Origin: Desulfuromonadaceae bacterium
GTDB taxonomy: Bacteria; Desulfobacterota; Desulfuromonadia; Geobacterales; Pseudopelobacteraceae
Direction: 5' to 3'
NCBI GenBank assembly: GCA_028686145.1
Contig: JAQUCQ010000192.1
Span: forward strand, 1 to 6,592
DNA: 6,592 nucleotides
The notes beneath the pieces are model-generated. The model had not been told where the DNA came from and made no database searches. It saw only the letters and a program-made list of their open reading frames with translations. Each line of letters opens with the position of its first letter. Positions within the stretch are counted from its first letter, which is position 1. The translations under genes and the position numbers were made by a program. This document shows, one piece after another, positions 1 to 6,592 of this stretch.

Positions 1-307
1 AGACTTTCAGGTCCAGAGAAAGAATGTTGCGTGAAAACAGCGTACCATCGTAGGGAGAGGGATTAACCGATGAGGTCTGCCCCTGGGGACCAAGCTGCAA
101 ACCGGTGAATCCGAGGGAGCGCGCAAACAAAGCCAGGGCCTGGCCACCATCTCCGTAAGGACTGCCACGTCCGGTATCTTCGCTTTCAATGCCGGGAAAA
201 CTGGCATCATGCACCGCCAGAAGTAAATCTGTTTTGTCCAGCCGCCGCAATGCTTCACAAATGGCTGCATCGGGCTGGAAATCGGCGGTTTTCATAAAAG
301 TAGTCAT
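1..307 (-). CDS. malQ: 4-alpha-glucanotransferase (GH77, MalQ/amylomaltase type), N-terminal part
   Basis: Family members cut an alpha-1,4 bond in a malto-oligosaccharide and pass the freed glucan to another chain, in the cytoplasm. Only the first 102 residues are in the window; the 3' end lies beyond the left edge. After a short helical leader, the visible protein has VHDASFPG (about 32-39), GRGSPYGDGG (46-55) and LQLGPQGQTSS (70-80), followed by SPYDGTLFSRNILSLDL (84-100). This follows the GH77 N-terminal pattern in which a 'LPLGPTG...SPYQ...NP.LIDL' strand opens the barrel. The catalytic acids lie further on and cannot be checked. The start is uncertain: ATG at 307 is used here, but the frame stays open to a GTG at 337, just after a TAA, and another ATG lies at 295. 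None has a strong Shine-Dalgarno site. It follows the channel gene by 66 bp, probably in the same transcript. The GH77 family call is fairly sure; the exact role in this pathway is inferred. Confidence 0.77.
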   Translation of the reverse strand, partial: MTTFMKTADFQPDAAICEALRRLDKTDLLLAVHDASFPGIESEDTGRGSPYGDGGQALALFARSLGFTGLQLGPQGQTSSVNPSPYDGTLFSRNILSLDLKV

Positions 308-373
308 AAGTTGTTGTCCATATTCAGATGTTTTCACCAGTTACCGAAATATATTACAGTATCCATGTTGAAC
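308..373 (-). other. AT-rich spacer between the channel gene and malQ
   Basis: This 66-bp gap has no hairpin followed by a T-run, so it does not look like a terminator. Read on the minus strand it holds a TAATAT hexamer (351-356) that resembles a -10 box, but no convincing -35 box lies 16-18 bases upstream. Part of it may be coding if malQ starts at the GTG at 337. A weak internal promoter for malQ is possible but not shown. Confidence 0.3.
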
Positions 374-1057
374 CTAATCTCCATCACTTTTTCCCCTCCC
401 TGGCCACCAGCGGTCAATGAGGTCTGCAGCCGCGTCTTTGCCGCCAAGTCCAAAGGCCAACGCCAGGGCAAACACGATCCCGGCCAGGATAATGAGGAAA
501 CTCTGCCGGACAATATCCCCTCCAACTTTCACTTGATCCAGCGCAATCAGCACGACAAAAGTCATGATGGCGTACTGCGCCAGTTTGCCCAGCACCTCAG
601 CGTCCTGAATGGCAATGTTTTTACAGTACGTGATGACGGCATTACCGACAAAGCGCGCAAAGTATGCGCCAATGGCAAGAATCAGAATAGCTACAATGAC
701 CTTGGGCACAAACAACACTACCTCGCCAAGGAGTCCGGTGATATAGGTGAGTCCTATGCTGTTGCAGCCGATAATGAGGGCAGCCAAGATAACCAGCCAG
801 TAGATCAGGAGTCCGAAGATACCGGTTGTATCGGTTTGAATTCCTCCCTGGTTCAAAAATTCTTCCATTCCGGCACGTTCGGTGAGAACGTTGAAATTAA
901 TTGCGCGCAGGGCCTTGATGACCGTAAACCTCGCCACCTTTGCCAACAGCCAACCCACGATCAGCACCCCGAGTGCCAGCGCGAGCTTGGGCAGAAACCC
1001 GGCTATATGGAGCAGAAAAACCCGTATAGGTTCGAGCATAATATCGACTTTTTCCAT
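374..1057 (-). CDS. small mechanosensitive-channel-like membrane protein (conserved TM-helix repeat family)
   Basis: This 227-residue protein is almost all membrane. Hydrophobic segments lie near 21-42, 80-98, 113-134, 159-174 and 187-205. Two stretches resemble each other: LPKLALALGVLIVGWLLAK (22-40) and VPKVIVAILILAIGAYFAR (117-135). Each is followed by a polar, partly charged loop. This matches the duplicated 'conserved TM helix' found in proteins annotated as mechanosensitive ion channel family members. The last segment, rich in Ala, Gly and Leu and ending in GLGGKDAA (203-210), recalls the pore helix of MscS. The protein then stops after DLIDRWWPGRGKSDGD, so the large cytoplasmic beta/alpha cage of true MscS is absent. 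The ATG follows the treS-mak stop codon after a single base and has a strong AAAAGGAGA site inside the treS-mak coding end, so translation is probably coupled. Family membership is fairly sure; ion or solute conduction, and gating by tension, are inferred. Confidence 0.85.
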   Translation of the reverse strand: MEKVDIMLEPIRVFLLHIAGFLPKLALALGVLIVGWLLAKVARFTVIKALRAINFNVLTERAGMEEFLNQGGIQTDTTGIFGLLIYWLVILAALIIGCNSIGLTYITGLLGEVVLFVPKVIVAILILAIGAYFARFVGNAVITYCKNIAIQDAEVLGKLAQYAIMTFVVLIALDQVKVGGDIVRQSFLIILAGIVFALALAFGLGGKDAAADLIDRWWPGRGKSDGD

Positions 1058-1058
1058 A

Positions 1059-4000
1059 TCAGTCTCCTTTTGGGTGCATCACGTTGTCGGCCCCGATATC
1101 TGGAATGATTCCACAGAGCGCCAGCACACCTTGTAGCGGAACGTTGATCCAGTCAGGCCGGTTGCCTATCTCGTAGCGCACCTCGTACAGTGCCTTTTCA
1201 AGTTCGAACAGCTCTATCAATCCCTGCACTTCGGAAAAAGCCCCGTACAAGCTGCTATTGCGTGTAGTTTCGCCATATGCATTGAGAAATATTTCCCGGG
1301 CTTCACGAGCCCATCCGCACGCAAGCGGCGAGATCCGGGACCGGTCAGCATCTGTGTAGGTATCGCGTAGCACAGCACTCCAACAGGCGTAATCAAAAGA
1401 GCGCAACATGGCAGCAACATCACGCAGGGATGAATGCTTGGCACGACGTTCAGGCAGCGGTCGTGACGGCTCACCCTCAAAATCAATGATTATGAAATCG
1501 TTATTGCTTACCAGCACCTGGCCAAGGTGGTAATCTCCATGGTAGCGGGTCTTGACACATGGGCCCATTGGCATCTCGCATAACTCAATCCGTGTCAACA
1601 GCAGTTGCCGCTGCTTCAGTAATGTATGTACGTTGGCCAGCACCAGTTCTGGAAATTGGCCCTGGTGCTGTTCCAGCAGTCCGAGAGTAGCAAGCGCATC
1701 GTCGTGTACACGTTGTTTCCAATGTGTTAAGTCCTCTGGTATAAGCGGTTCCGGATCGAAAGCCGGGTCGCCCGTGCGCAGCGCAAGAGCCATGTGTAAT
1801 TCCGCTGTGCGAGTGCCAAGGGTATGTACAAGAGACAGGTAGGCACCGTGAATATCTGCAGGTGTTTCGGTGGCAACAGTAAGTTGGCTTTCCAAATAGC
1901 GCTCCAGGTAGTCGAGCGTGTACGACCAACCATCCCCCTGATTCACAACATGGCCCTGCAAGAGCGCCAGACTTATTGGCGTACCGTCAGCGGCAATGTA
2001 CTCCATCGCTCCCGCAACGGGCACGCAGTTAGCAAAATTTGCGACCTCGGTAAGGAAGCGGCCAACCTCAAATTCCGGGTTTACGCCGGCACGCAGATGC
2101 CGGTATCCTTTGAGAAACAGGCGCTCGCCCAGTGTTACCACTGTATTGCTCCCCTGGAATTTCGGACGACTCATCGGCAGTGAAGCAAGTGAGTCGCCGG
2201 AAAGGCGGGTGCAAGCGCTGGTCGTGGTGAAGCGCAGTGTACCGTGCGCGCAGGGCACACTGCTTTCATCAATGATAGCCTCCACCAGCGCACGACAAAA
2301 CGTTTCATCAGCAAATGCATCCGCAATTACGCCAACTTGCGATTGCTGGCGCACTCGCGCCAGTGTCACGGCGGCAAGCGCGCGAACCTGTTCCTCGTCG
2401 CTGTCCCCCCAGGCGAGAGCCATTGGCAAAAAATATGAGCTCAGTCCAGACGCCGTCTCGACCTGCAACAGTGCCATCAACCAGGAAGACTGGTGTGGTC
2501 CCCACATAACCCAATCACTTAAAGCAGCGCGCTTGATCGGCACACTCTTGGATGCATACCAGCGCTGCATGGCAATGTAGCGCGGCAGTGTTTCAGCCTC
2601 AAACTGCCCGCGCAACTTCTCCGCCATCCGGATACGCCATGGCACGACGCGCTCGCGGAAAAAACTGGTCCATCCGTCAAACAGCACCAGTACCGGACGT
2701 TCTTCCGATGCCAGACGTTCCTCATGCCAATGCGGTACTTCAACGTTTGTGGCAAGCCGAAACCAATAAAAGCCGCAGGCAGGCAGAGTAAGCAGATAGG
2801 GAAGCTCACCGATAGGCGGGAACGCTGTTCGACCCATCATCTCCAGTGGCACGCGACCGCGATAGTTTGTCAGATCCAGCTCAACAGGCTGCGCCGAGCG
2901 GCCGAGGTTGGCGACGCACAGAATCGTTTCTTCGCCGTACTCGCGCAGATAGGCAAGAATTTTGCGGTTACCGGGACTAAGAAACAACAACCGACCGCGC
3001 CCAAAGGCCTTGCTGCCCTTGCGTACCGCAAGCATGCGCCGCATCCAGTTGAGCAGAGAGGAGGGATCTCGCGTTTGCGCCTCCACATTGACGGCCTCAT
3101 ACCCATATACTGGATCCATAATTGGGGGCAGATACAACCGCTGCGGGTCGGCACGCGAAAAACCGGCATTGCGGTCAGGACTCCACTGCATCGGCGTGCG
3201 CACTCCGTTCCTGTCGCCAAGGAATATGTTGTCGCCCATGCCAATTTCGTCGCCATAGTAAATAATTGGCGAACCAGGCATCGACAGGAGAAGGCTGTTC
3301 ATCAGCTTAATGCGTTCCCGGTCGTTCTCCATCAATGGTGCAAGCCGGCGCCGGATGCCGAGGTTGATTCGCGCGCGCGGGTCGGCAGCATACATACGGT
3401 ACATATAGTCGCGTTCCTTGCTGGTCACCATTTCCAGCGTAAGCTCGTCGTGATTGCGCAAAAATATTGCCCACTGGCAGCTTTCGGGGATCTCCGGCGT
3501 CTGTTGCATTATCTCGACTACAGGGTGACGGTCTTCCTGGGCGATCGCCATGTATATCCGCGGCATCAGCGGGAAGTGGTAGGCCATATGGCATTCATCG
3601 CCATCGCCAAAATATTCACGAACATCCTCGGGCCACTGGTTAGCTTCGGCCAGCAGTAACCTGTTCTGATAGTGCGCATCAACTGGTGCACGGATCTGAC
3701 GGATAACGGCATGCGTCTCCGGCAGGTTCTCGTTGCTGGTGCCATCGCGCTCGACAAGGTACGGGATCGCATCGAGCCGGAACCCGTCTACACCCATATC
3801 GAACCAGAAGCGCATAACACGAATCACCGCCTTCAGCACATTCGGATTGTCAAAATTGAGGTCCGGCTGGTGGCTGAAAAAACGGTGCCAATAGTAGGCC
3901 TTGGCGATCGGATCCCAGGTCCAGTTGGAGGTTTCGGTATCGCTGAAAATGATGCGTGTTTTGTCGTACTTCTGGTCACTAGTGCTCCAAACGTAGTAAT

Positions 4001-4442
4001 TGCGTTTGGCAGAACCCGCCGGAGCCCTGCGTGCGGCCTGAAACCATGGATGCTGGTCCGAGGTATGGTTCACAACAAGCTCGGTAATTACCCGCAGGCC
4101 ACGCCGGTGCGCTTCGCGTACCAGTGTGCGTAGATCGTTGCGAGTGCCAAACTGTGGATGTACGTTACGATAGTCAGCGACGTCATAGCCATCGTCCTTC
4201 ATCGGCGATGGATAAAAGGGCAGCAACCAGATGGTATTCACGCCCAGATCACGCACATAATCAAGCTTTTCAATCAAACCGGGAAAATCACCCAGGCCAT
4301 CGCCGTTGGCATCAAAAAAAGTCTTGACGTGCAACTGGTAGATAACTGCGTCCTTATACCAGAGAGCTTTATCCTGTGCATCAATGGCCGGTTCGGCCTG
4401 CAGCAGTTCTTCTTCGGCGGAGAGTTTGTCGGATTTATTCAT
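1059..4442 (-). CDS. treS: trehalose synthase-maltokinase fusion protein (TreS-Mak)
   Basis: This 1127-residue cytoplasmic protein joins two enzymes. The N-terminal part (about 26-562) is GH13 trehalose synthase, which interconverts trehalose and maltose. It shows DGLGDFPGL (48-56), VVNHTSDQHPWF (123-134), GFRLDA with the nucleophile D224, LLLAEANQWPE with the acid/base E266, and FLRNHDEL with D332. A beta-sandwich end follows, to about GFYWFRL. The C-terminal part (about 575-1110) is maltokinase, which phosphorylates maltose to maltose 1-phosphate. It shows a cap motif at QRWYASK (626-632), a probable ATP-contacting lysine K778 in LFLKGYRHLRAGVNPEFEVGRFL, the kinase motif HGDYHLGQ (968-975; base D970), and metal-binding IDFEGEP (986-992; D987). 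Length and domain order fit known TreS-Mak fusions, and no frameshift is visible. The start at 4442 is chosen for its GGAG site 6 bases upstream. The frame runs on to a GTG at 4493, which would add 17 non-conserved residues. The product usually feeds GlgE, which is not in this window. Confidence 0.95.
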   Translation of the reverse strand: MNKSDKLSAEEELLQAEPAIDAQDKALWYKDAVIYQLHVKTFFDANGDGLGDFPGLIEKLDYVRDLGVNTIWLLPFYPSPMKDDGYDVADYRNVHPQFGTRNDLRTLVREAHRRGLRVITELVVNHTSDQHPWFQAARRAPAGSAKRNYYVWSTSDQKYDKTRIIFSDTETSNWTWDPIAKAYYWHRFFSHQPDLNFDNPNVLKAVIRVMRFWFDMGVDGFRLDAIPYLVERDGTSNENLPETHAVIRQIRAPVDAHYQNRLLLAEANQWPEDVREYFGDGDECHMAYHFPLMPRIYMAIAQEDRHPVVEIMQQTPEIPESCQWAIFLRNHDELTLEMVTSKERDYMYRMYAADPRARINLGIRRRLAPLMENDRERIKLMNSLLLSMPGSPIIYYGDEIGMGDNIFLGDRNGVRTPMQWSPDRNAGFSRADPQRLYLPPIMDPVYGYEAVNVEAQTRDPSSLLNWMRRMLAVRKGSKAFGRGRLLFLSPGNRKILAYLREYGEETILCVANLGRSAQPVELDLTNYRGRVPLEMMGRTAFPPIGELPYLLTLPACGFYWFRLATNVEVPHWHEERLASEERPVLVLFDGWTSFFRERVVPWRIRMAEKLRGQFEAETLPRYIAMQRWYASKSVPIKRAALSDWVMWGPHQSSWLMALLQVETASGLSSYFLPMALAWGDSDEEQVRALAAVTLARVRQQSQVGVIADAFADETFCRALVEAIIDESSVPCAHGTLRFTTTSACTRLSGDSLASLPMSRPKFQGSNTVVTLGERLFLKGYRHLRAGVNPEFEVGRFLTEVANFANCVPVAGAMEYIAADGTPISLALLQGHVVNQGDGWSYTLDYLERYLESQLTVATETPADIHGAYLSLVHTLGTRTAELHMALALRTGDPAFDPEPLIPEDLTHWKQRVHDDALATLGLLEQHQGQFPELVLANVHTLLKQRQLLLTRIELCEMPMGPCVKTRYHGDYHLGQVLVSNNDFIIIDFEGEPSRPLPERRAKHSSLRDVAAMLRSFDYACWSAVLRDTYTDADRSRISPLACGWAREAREIFLNAYGETTRNSSLYGAFSEVQGLIELFELEKALYEVRYEIGNRPDWINVPLQGVLALCGIIPDIGADNVMHPKGD
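1063..1071 (-). promoter_or_regulatory. ribosome binding site of the channel gene, inside the treS-mak 3' end
   Basis: On the minus strand AAAAGGAGA stands 5 bases before the channel gene's ATG (1057). It is a near-perfect Shine-Dalgarno site and lies within the last codons of treS-mak, whose TGA occupies 1059-1061. Ribosomes ending treS-mak would therefore terminate almost on the next start codon, an arrangement typical of translational coupling. It also supports the ATG at 1057 as the true start. Confidence 0.85.
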
Positions 4443-4448
4443 GAAGCA

Positions 4449-4454
4449 CTCCGT
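4449..4454 (-). promoter_or_regulatory. ribosome binding site of treS-mak
   Basis: On the minus strand ACGGAG lies 6 bases before the ATG at 4442. It is a good Shine-Dalgarno match at normal spacing and decides the start in favour of MNKSDKL over the upstream in-frame GTG at 4493. Confidence 0.75.
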
Positions 4455-4559
4455 ATTTATTACAAGAAATGACCGAAAATGCGTATCACACACGATCTTC
4501 CATCAGGGATAATTGCACGGGCTTTCCTATGGATACAATACTCCAGAGACTGAAACCAG
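4455..4559 (-). other. spacer between treY and treS-mak
   Basis: This is most of the 117-bp gap between two genes on the same strand. I see no stem-loop with a T-run, so readthrough from treY is likely. The nearest promoter-like pair on the minus strand is TTGTAT followed by AATTAT at about 18 bases, a poor match to sigma-70 boxes. A five-codon open frame (MEDRV) also occurs here and looks like chance. A separate promoter for treS-mak cannot be excluded, since this gap is much longer than the next one in the cluster. Confidence 0.3.
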
Positions 4560-6592
4560 TCAGGCGATCTCGCAGCTGCGGTCGATTCTTTCCAGCAAAG
4601 CGACCGGATATACAGATAGTATATCTTGAAGGGCGAGGCTTAGTTTGCCATCCAGTTGATCAAGCTGCAGGAGCTCTCCCGTAAAAATATTGCGATAGCA
4701 ACTTGTAGCTGTATCAAACTGCTGAATTACCCTGGTATTTTGCCAGACATCAGGTCCAAGTGGCAGACTGCTGCTATCCTGCATCAGACGGCTGCAAAAA
4801 CGTGGCACCACAACAATGATCGAACTGTTATTGTTAGAGCGTTCAAACGCACAGACATGTTCCTGCCGGGGTCCTTCCACCACTAAAGGCAGGTACCGTC
4901 CGGTCTCAAACAATTCGCGATTTTCACGACGAAAATTGAGTGCCTTACAGGTCAGGTGCATCTTAATTCTTCCGTCGGTACGGGTTGCAACAACTTCCCG
5001 TGCCGCTTCCAGTGGACCGGCCATTGACTCTTTTTGCATTAATTCATCAAGCATGATTTTTCTCAAGCTGTAATCGACTAAACGACGATTGTCAGGGTCA
5101 ACCAGGCTGAAATCCCATAATTCATTTCCCTGGTAGAAATCAGGTATCCCCGGCGACGCAATCTTGAGAAGCGTCTGTGAAAGTGAGTTAAATATCCCGC
5201 AGGCAGCGGTCAATTTTTGGAATGAAGCGAAATCATGCAGGAAACTATTCTGTGCGGAATCTTTCAGGATCGAGTCTATAAAATACATTACCGCGTCTTC
5301 ACGCATTGAATTGGGGCTGATCCAGCTAGTATGAACTTTGGCCTCCCGCATTGCCTTTAGCATGTACTCCTTAATTCTGGTGCGGAACAAGGCAAACTCT
5401 TCATCTGCAACGGAACAGAATGGCCAGGTTCCAACAAGCGTCTGGTAGAACAGATATTCCTCGTTGCGGCTCGGCGCGGGCTTGCCGTCAACAATCATTT
5501 TGAGCTTGCGGTTCTGCCGACCCCAGCGTGACAAGCCTTCCCGCCATTGTTCAGGAATTTCCGAGAGCACATTGATCCGTGCCCGGACGTCTTCACTTCG
5601 TTTGGTATCATGGGTAGATGAGGCCAGCATTGCCAGAGGACGATTCTTGCACCGTTCAATATTCTGGCCATGAAACGCCTCAAGCGTGATACCAAACCGC
5701 TCCGGGCTTCCCCCAACTTCATTGAGGGAAACAAGCCTGTTATACAGGTAAAAAGCCGTATCCTCGACACCTTTGGCCATTACCGGACCAGTGATCTGCT
5801 GAAAGCGTTTCACAAAATTGAGCCATTCTTTTTTGTGATCGTCAGTCAAGGCATCCGGAAAACAGAGGGTCAAAACATCACGAATAAAATCGAAAACCGA
5901 GGCACTTATTGCCGGGTTTTGACGCTTTGCCCGATTGATTGCCGCTTCAATGTACTGGCAGTCTCGCTCCAGGACTTCAAAACTGTTGGTATAGGTTCGG
6001 TAAACCGGGAAAAAGGCAATTACTTCTACAATCGACTTGATCAGGCTATTAAGGGTAAAATCCCGTGTATGCCGGTTCAGTTCGGAAATTTTGTTCAGGT
6101 AGTGGCCCAGCGTGTTGACCTCGCTCGACATGGCTACCTGCATGACGAGTTTCTTTTTATCGTATACAGCTTCCTGGAAATCCACGCGGTGTTGCATGAA
6201 ACGCGTATAGATCGTTTCAAACAGTTTGGCATTCGATGTGTCGACAAAGAGGCCATTTACCTGGTTGGCGAAATCGTACCCGGTGGTACTGAACACCGGC
6301 CAACTATCAGGCAGTTTTTCGGCCTTTATGAGTATTTTTTCTCCAAGAATATAGAACGGTTTGTATGATGGGTCTGCAGCAACTATCCGCTCATATTTTT
6401 CTCTGGCGCTTCCCTCGGCGGTATCCTCGACAGTATCGGTATCAGTAGCATCACCGTACAATCGTATGAAACATCCCGATTGAAGGCGCTTGATGTAATC
6501 CACCGGGTCATGTAATCCATCCGCGTGATCAATACGCAGCCCATTGACCTTGCCTGTCTCCACAAGTTTAAATATTAAACGATGAGTTTCCC
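4560..6592 (-). CDS. treY: malto-oligosyltrehalose synthase (TreY, GH13), C-terminal part
   Basis: TreY turns the reducing-end alpha-1,4 bond of a malto-oligosaccharide into an alpha,alpha-1,1 bond, leaving a trehalosyl end that TreZ then releases as trehalose. It acts in the cytoplasm. The gene enters through the right edge; 677 complete codons are visible (first full codon at 6588-6590), then a TGA. Numbered from the edge, the GH13 active site is present: GLRIDHADGL with the nucleophile D21, FYILGEKIL with the acid/base E84, and SSTHDTKRSEDVRARI with D328. The family stretches TTGYDFANQVNGLF, GVEDTAFYLYNRL and PGIPDFYQGNELWDFSLVDPDNRR follow. TreY proteins usually have 800-1000 residues, so roughly 150-300 N-terminal residues lie outside the window. 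The GTG at 6563 is not a real start, because the reading frame is conserved upstream of it (HRLIFKLVETGKVNGLRIDH). No frameshift is visible. TreZ is not seen and may lie beyond the right edge. Confidence 0.95.
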   Translation of the reverse strand, partial: ETHRLIFKLVETGKVNGLRIDHADGLHDPVDYIKRLQSGCFIRLYGDATDTDTVEDTAEGSAREKYERIVAADPSYKPFYILGEKILIKAEKLPDSWPVFSTTGYDFANQVNGLFVDTSNAKLFETIYTRFMQHRVDFQEAVYDKKKLVMQVAMSSEVNTLGHYLNKISELNRHTRDFTLNSLIKSIVEVIAFFPVYRTYTNSFEVLERDCQYIEAAINRAKRQNPAISASVFDFIRDVLTLCFPDALTDDHKKEWLNFVKRFQQITGPVMAKGVEDTAFYLYNRLVSLNEVGGSPERFGITLEAFHGQNIERCKNRPLAMLASSTHDTKRSEDVRARINVLSEIPEQWREGLSRWGRQNRKLKMIVDGKPAPSRNEEYLFYQTLVGTWPFCSVADEEFALFRTRIKEYMLKAMREAKVHTSWISPNSMREDAVMYFIDSILKDSAQNSFLHDFASFQKLTAACGIFNSLSQTLLKIASPGIPDFYQGNELWDFSLVDPDNRRLVDYSLRKIMLDELMQKESMAGPLEAAREVVATRTDGRIKMHLTCKALNFRRENRELFETGRYLPLVVEGPRQEHVCAFERSNNNSSIIVVVPRFCSRLMQDSSSLPLGPDVWQNTRVIQQFDTATSCYRNIFTGELLQLDQLDGKLSLALQDILSVYPVALLERIDRSCEIA

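Noticed and set aside
311..1108. Plus-strand open frame of 265 residues opposite the channel gene
   Set aside because: It covers the channel gene on the other strand. Its protein is polar, repetitive in Gln/His/Asp and like no family I know, while the minus-strand frame gives clear membrane helices and a strong ribosome binding site.
1820..1838. Sequence resembling the Tn5 mosaic end used in sequencing adapters (15 of 19 bases by eye)
   Set aside because: It sits in frame within the maltokinase domain (LSLVHTLG on the minus strand), with sensible protein sequence on both sides, so it is a chance match and not a transposon end or adapter join.
2724..3659. Plus-strand open frame of 311 residues opposite treS-mak
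   Set aside because: It lies wholly inside the well-conserved TreS coding region and encodes no recognisable domain; it is a shadow of codon use.
4443..4493. Longer treS-mak start at the GTG at 4493
   Set aside because: It would add 17 residues with no family resemblance, and the ATG at 4442 has a well-placed GGAG site.
5670..6368. Plus-strand open frame of 232 residues opposite treY
   Set aside because: It is antisense to conserved TreY sequence with no family resemblance or convincing start site.
6561..6563. GTG as the start of treY
   Set aside because: The catalytic motif GLRIDH follows within about 10 residues, and the frame upstream to the edge still looks like TreY, so the gene begins outside the window.

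Overview
This window is one block of trehalose/glycogen metabolism genes, all read on the minus strand, so transcription runs from the right edge to the left. The order of transcription is treY (5' end outside the window), a treS-maltokinase fusion gene, a small membrane channel-like gene, and a GH77 4-alpha-glucanotransferase (malQ type, 3' end outside the window). All four lie in one direction. The gaps are 117 bp (treY to treS-mak), 1 bp (treS-mak to channel) and 66 bp (channel to malQ), or 36 bp if malQ starts at an upstream GTG. I see no RNA gene, insertion sequence, CRISPR array or clear rho-independent terminator, and no stretch over 300 bases lacks a gene.

The base composition is moderate. 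The set treY + treS-mak + GH77 glucanotransferase with good Shine-Dalgarno sites suggests a Gram-negative proteobacterium, perhaps a betaproteobacterium of the Nitrosomonas/Nitrosospira kind or a methanotroph. No marker gene fixes this, so the taxonomic guess is weak.

Region by region: 4560-6592 is the C-terminal two thirds to three quarters of malto-oligosyltrehalose synthase, with its catalytic residues visible. 4443-4559 is a spacer that ends in the treS-mak ribosome binding site. 1059-4442 is a 1127-residue fusion of trehalose synthase (GH13) and maltokinase with both active sites intact. 374-1057 is a 227-residue protein with about five membrane helices and two internal copies of a conserved channel helix. 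308-373 is an AT-rich spacer. 1-307 is the N-terminal 102 residues of the glucanotransferase.

Together the enzymes link alpha-1,4-glucans, trehalose, maltose and maltose 1-phosphate. TreY makes trehalosyl ends on malto-oligosaccharides, and TreZ, not seen here, would be needed to release trehalose. TreS interconverts trehalose and maltose, and the fused kinase makes maltose 1-phosphate. The glucanotransferase reshuffles malto-oligosaccharides. The channel-like protein, tightly coupled to treS-mak, suggests an osmotic-stress role for the cluster. That is the most interesting point here, but it is inference. I found no evidence of an entirely unknown system.
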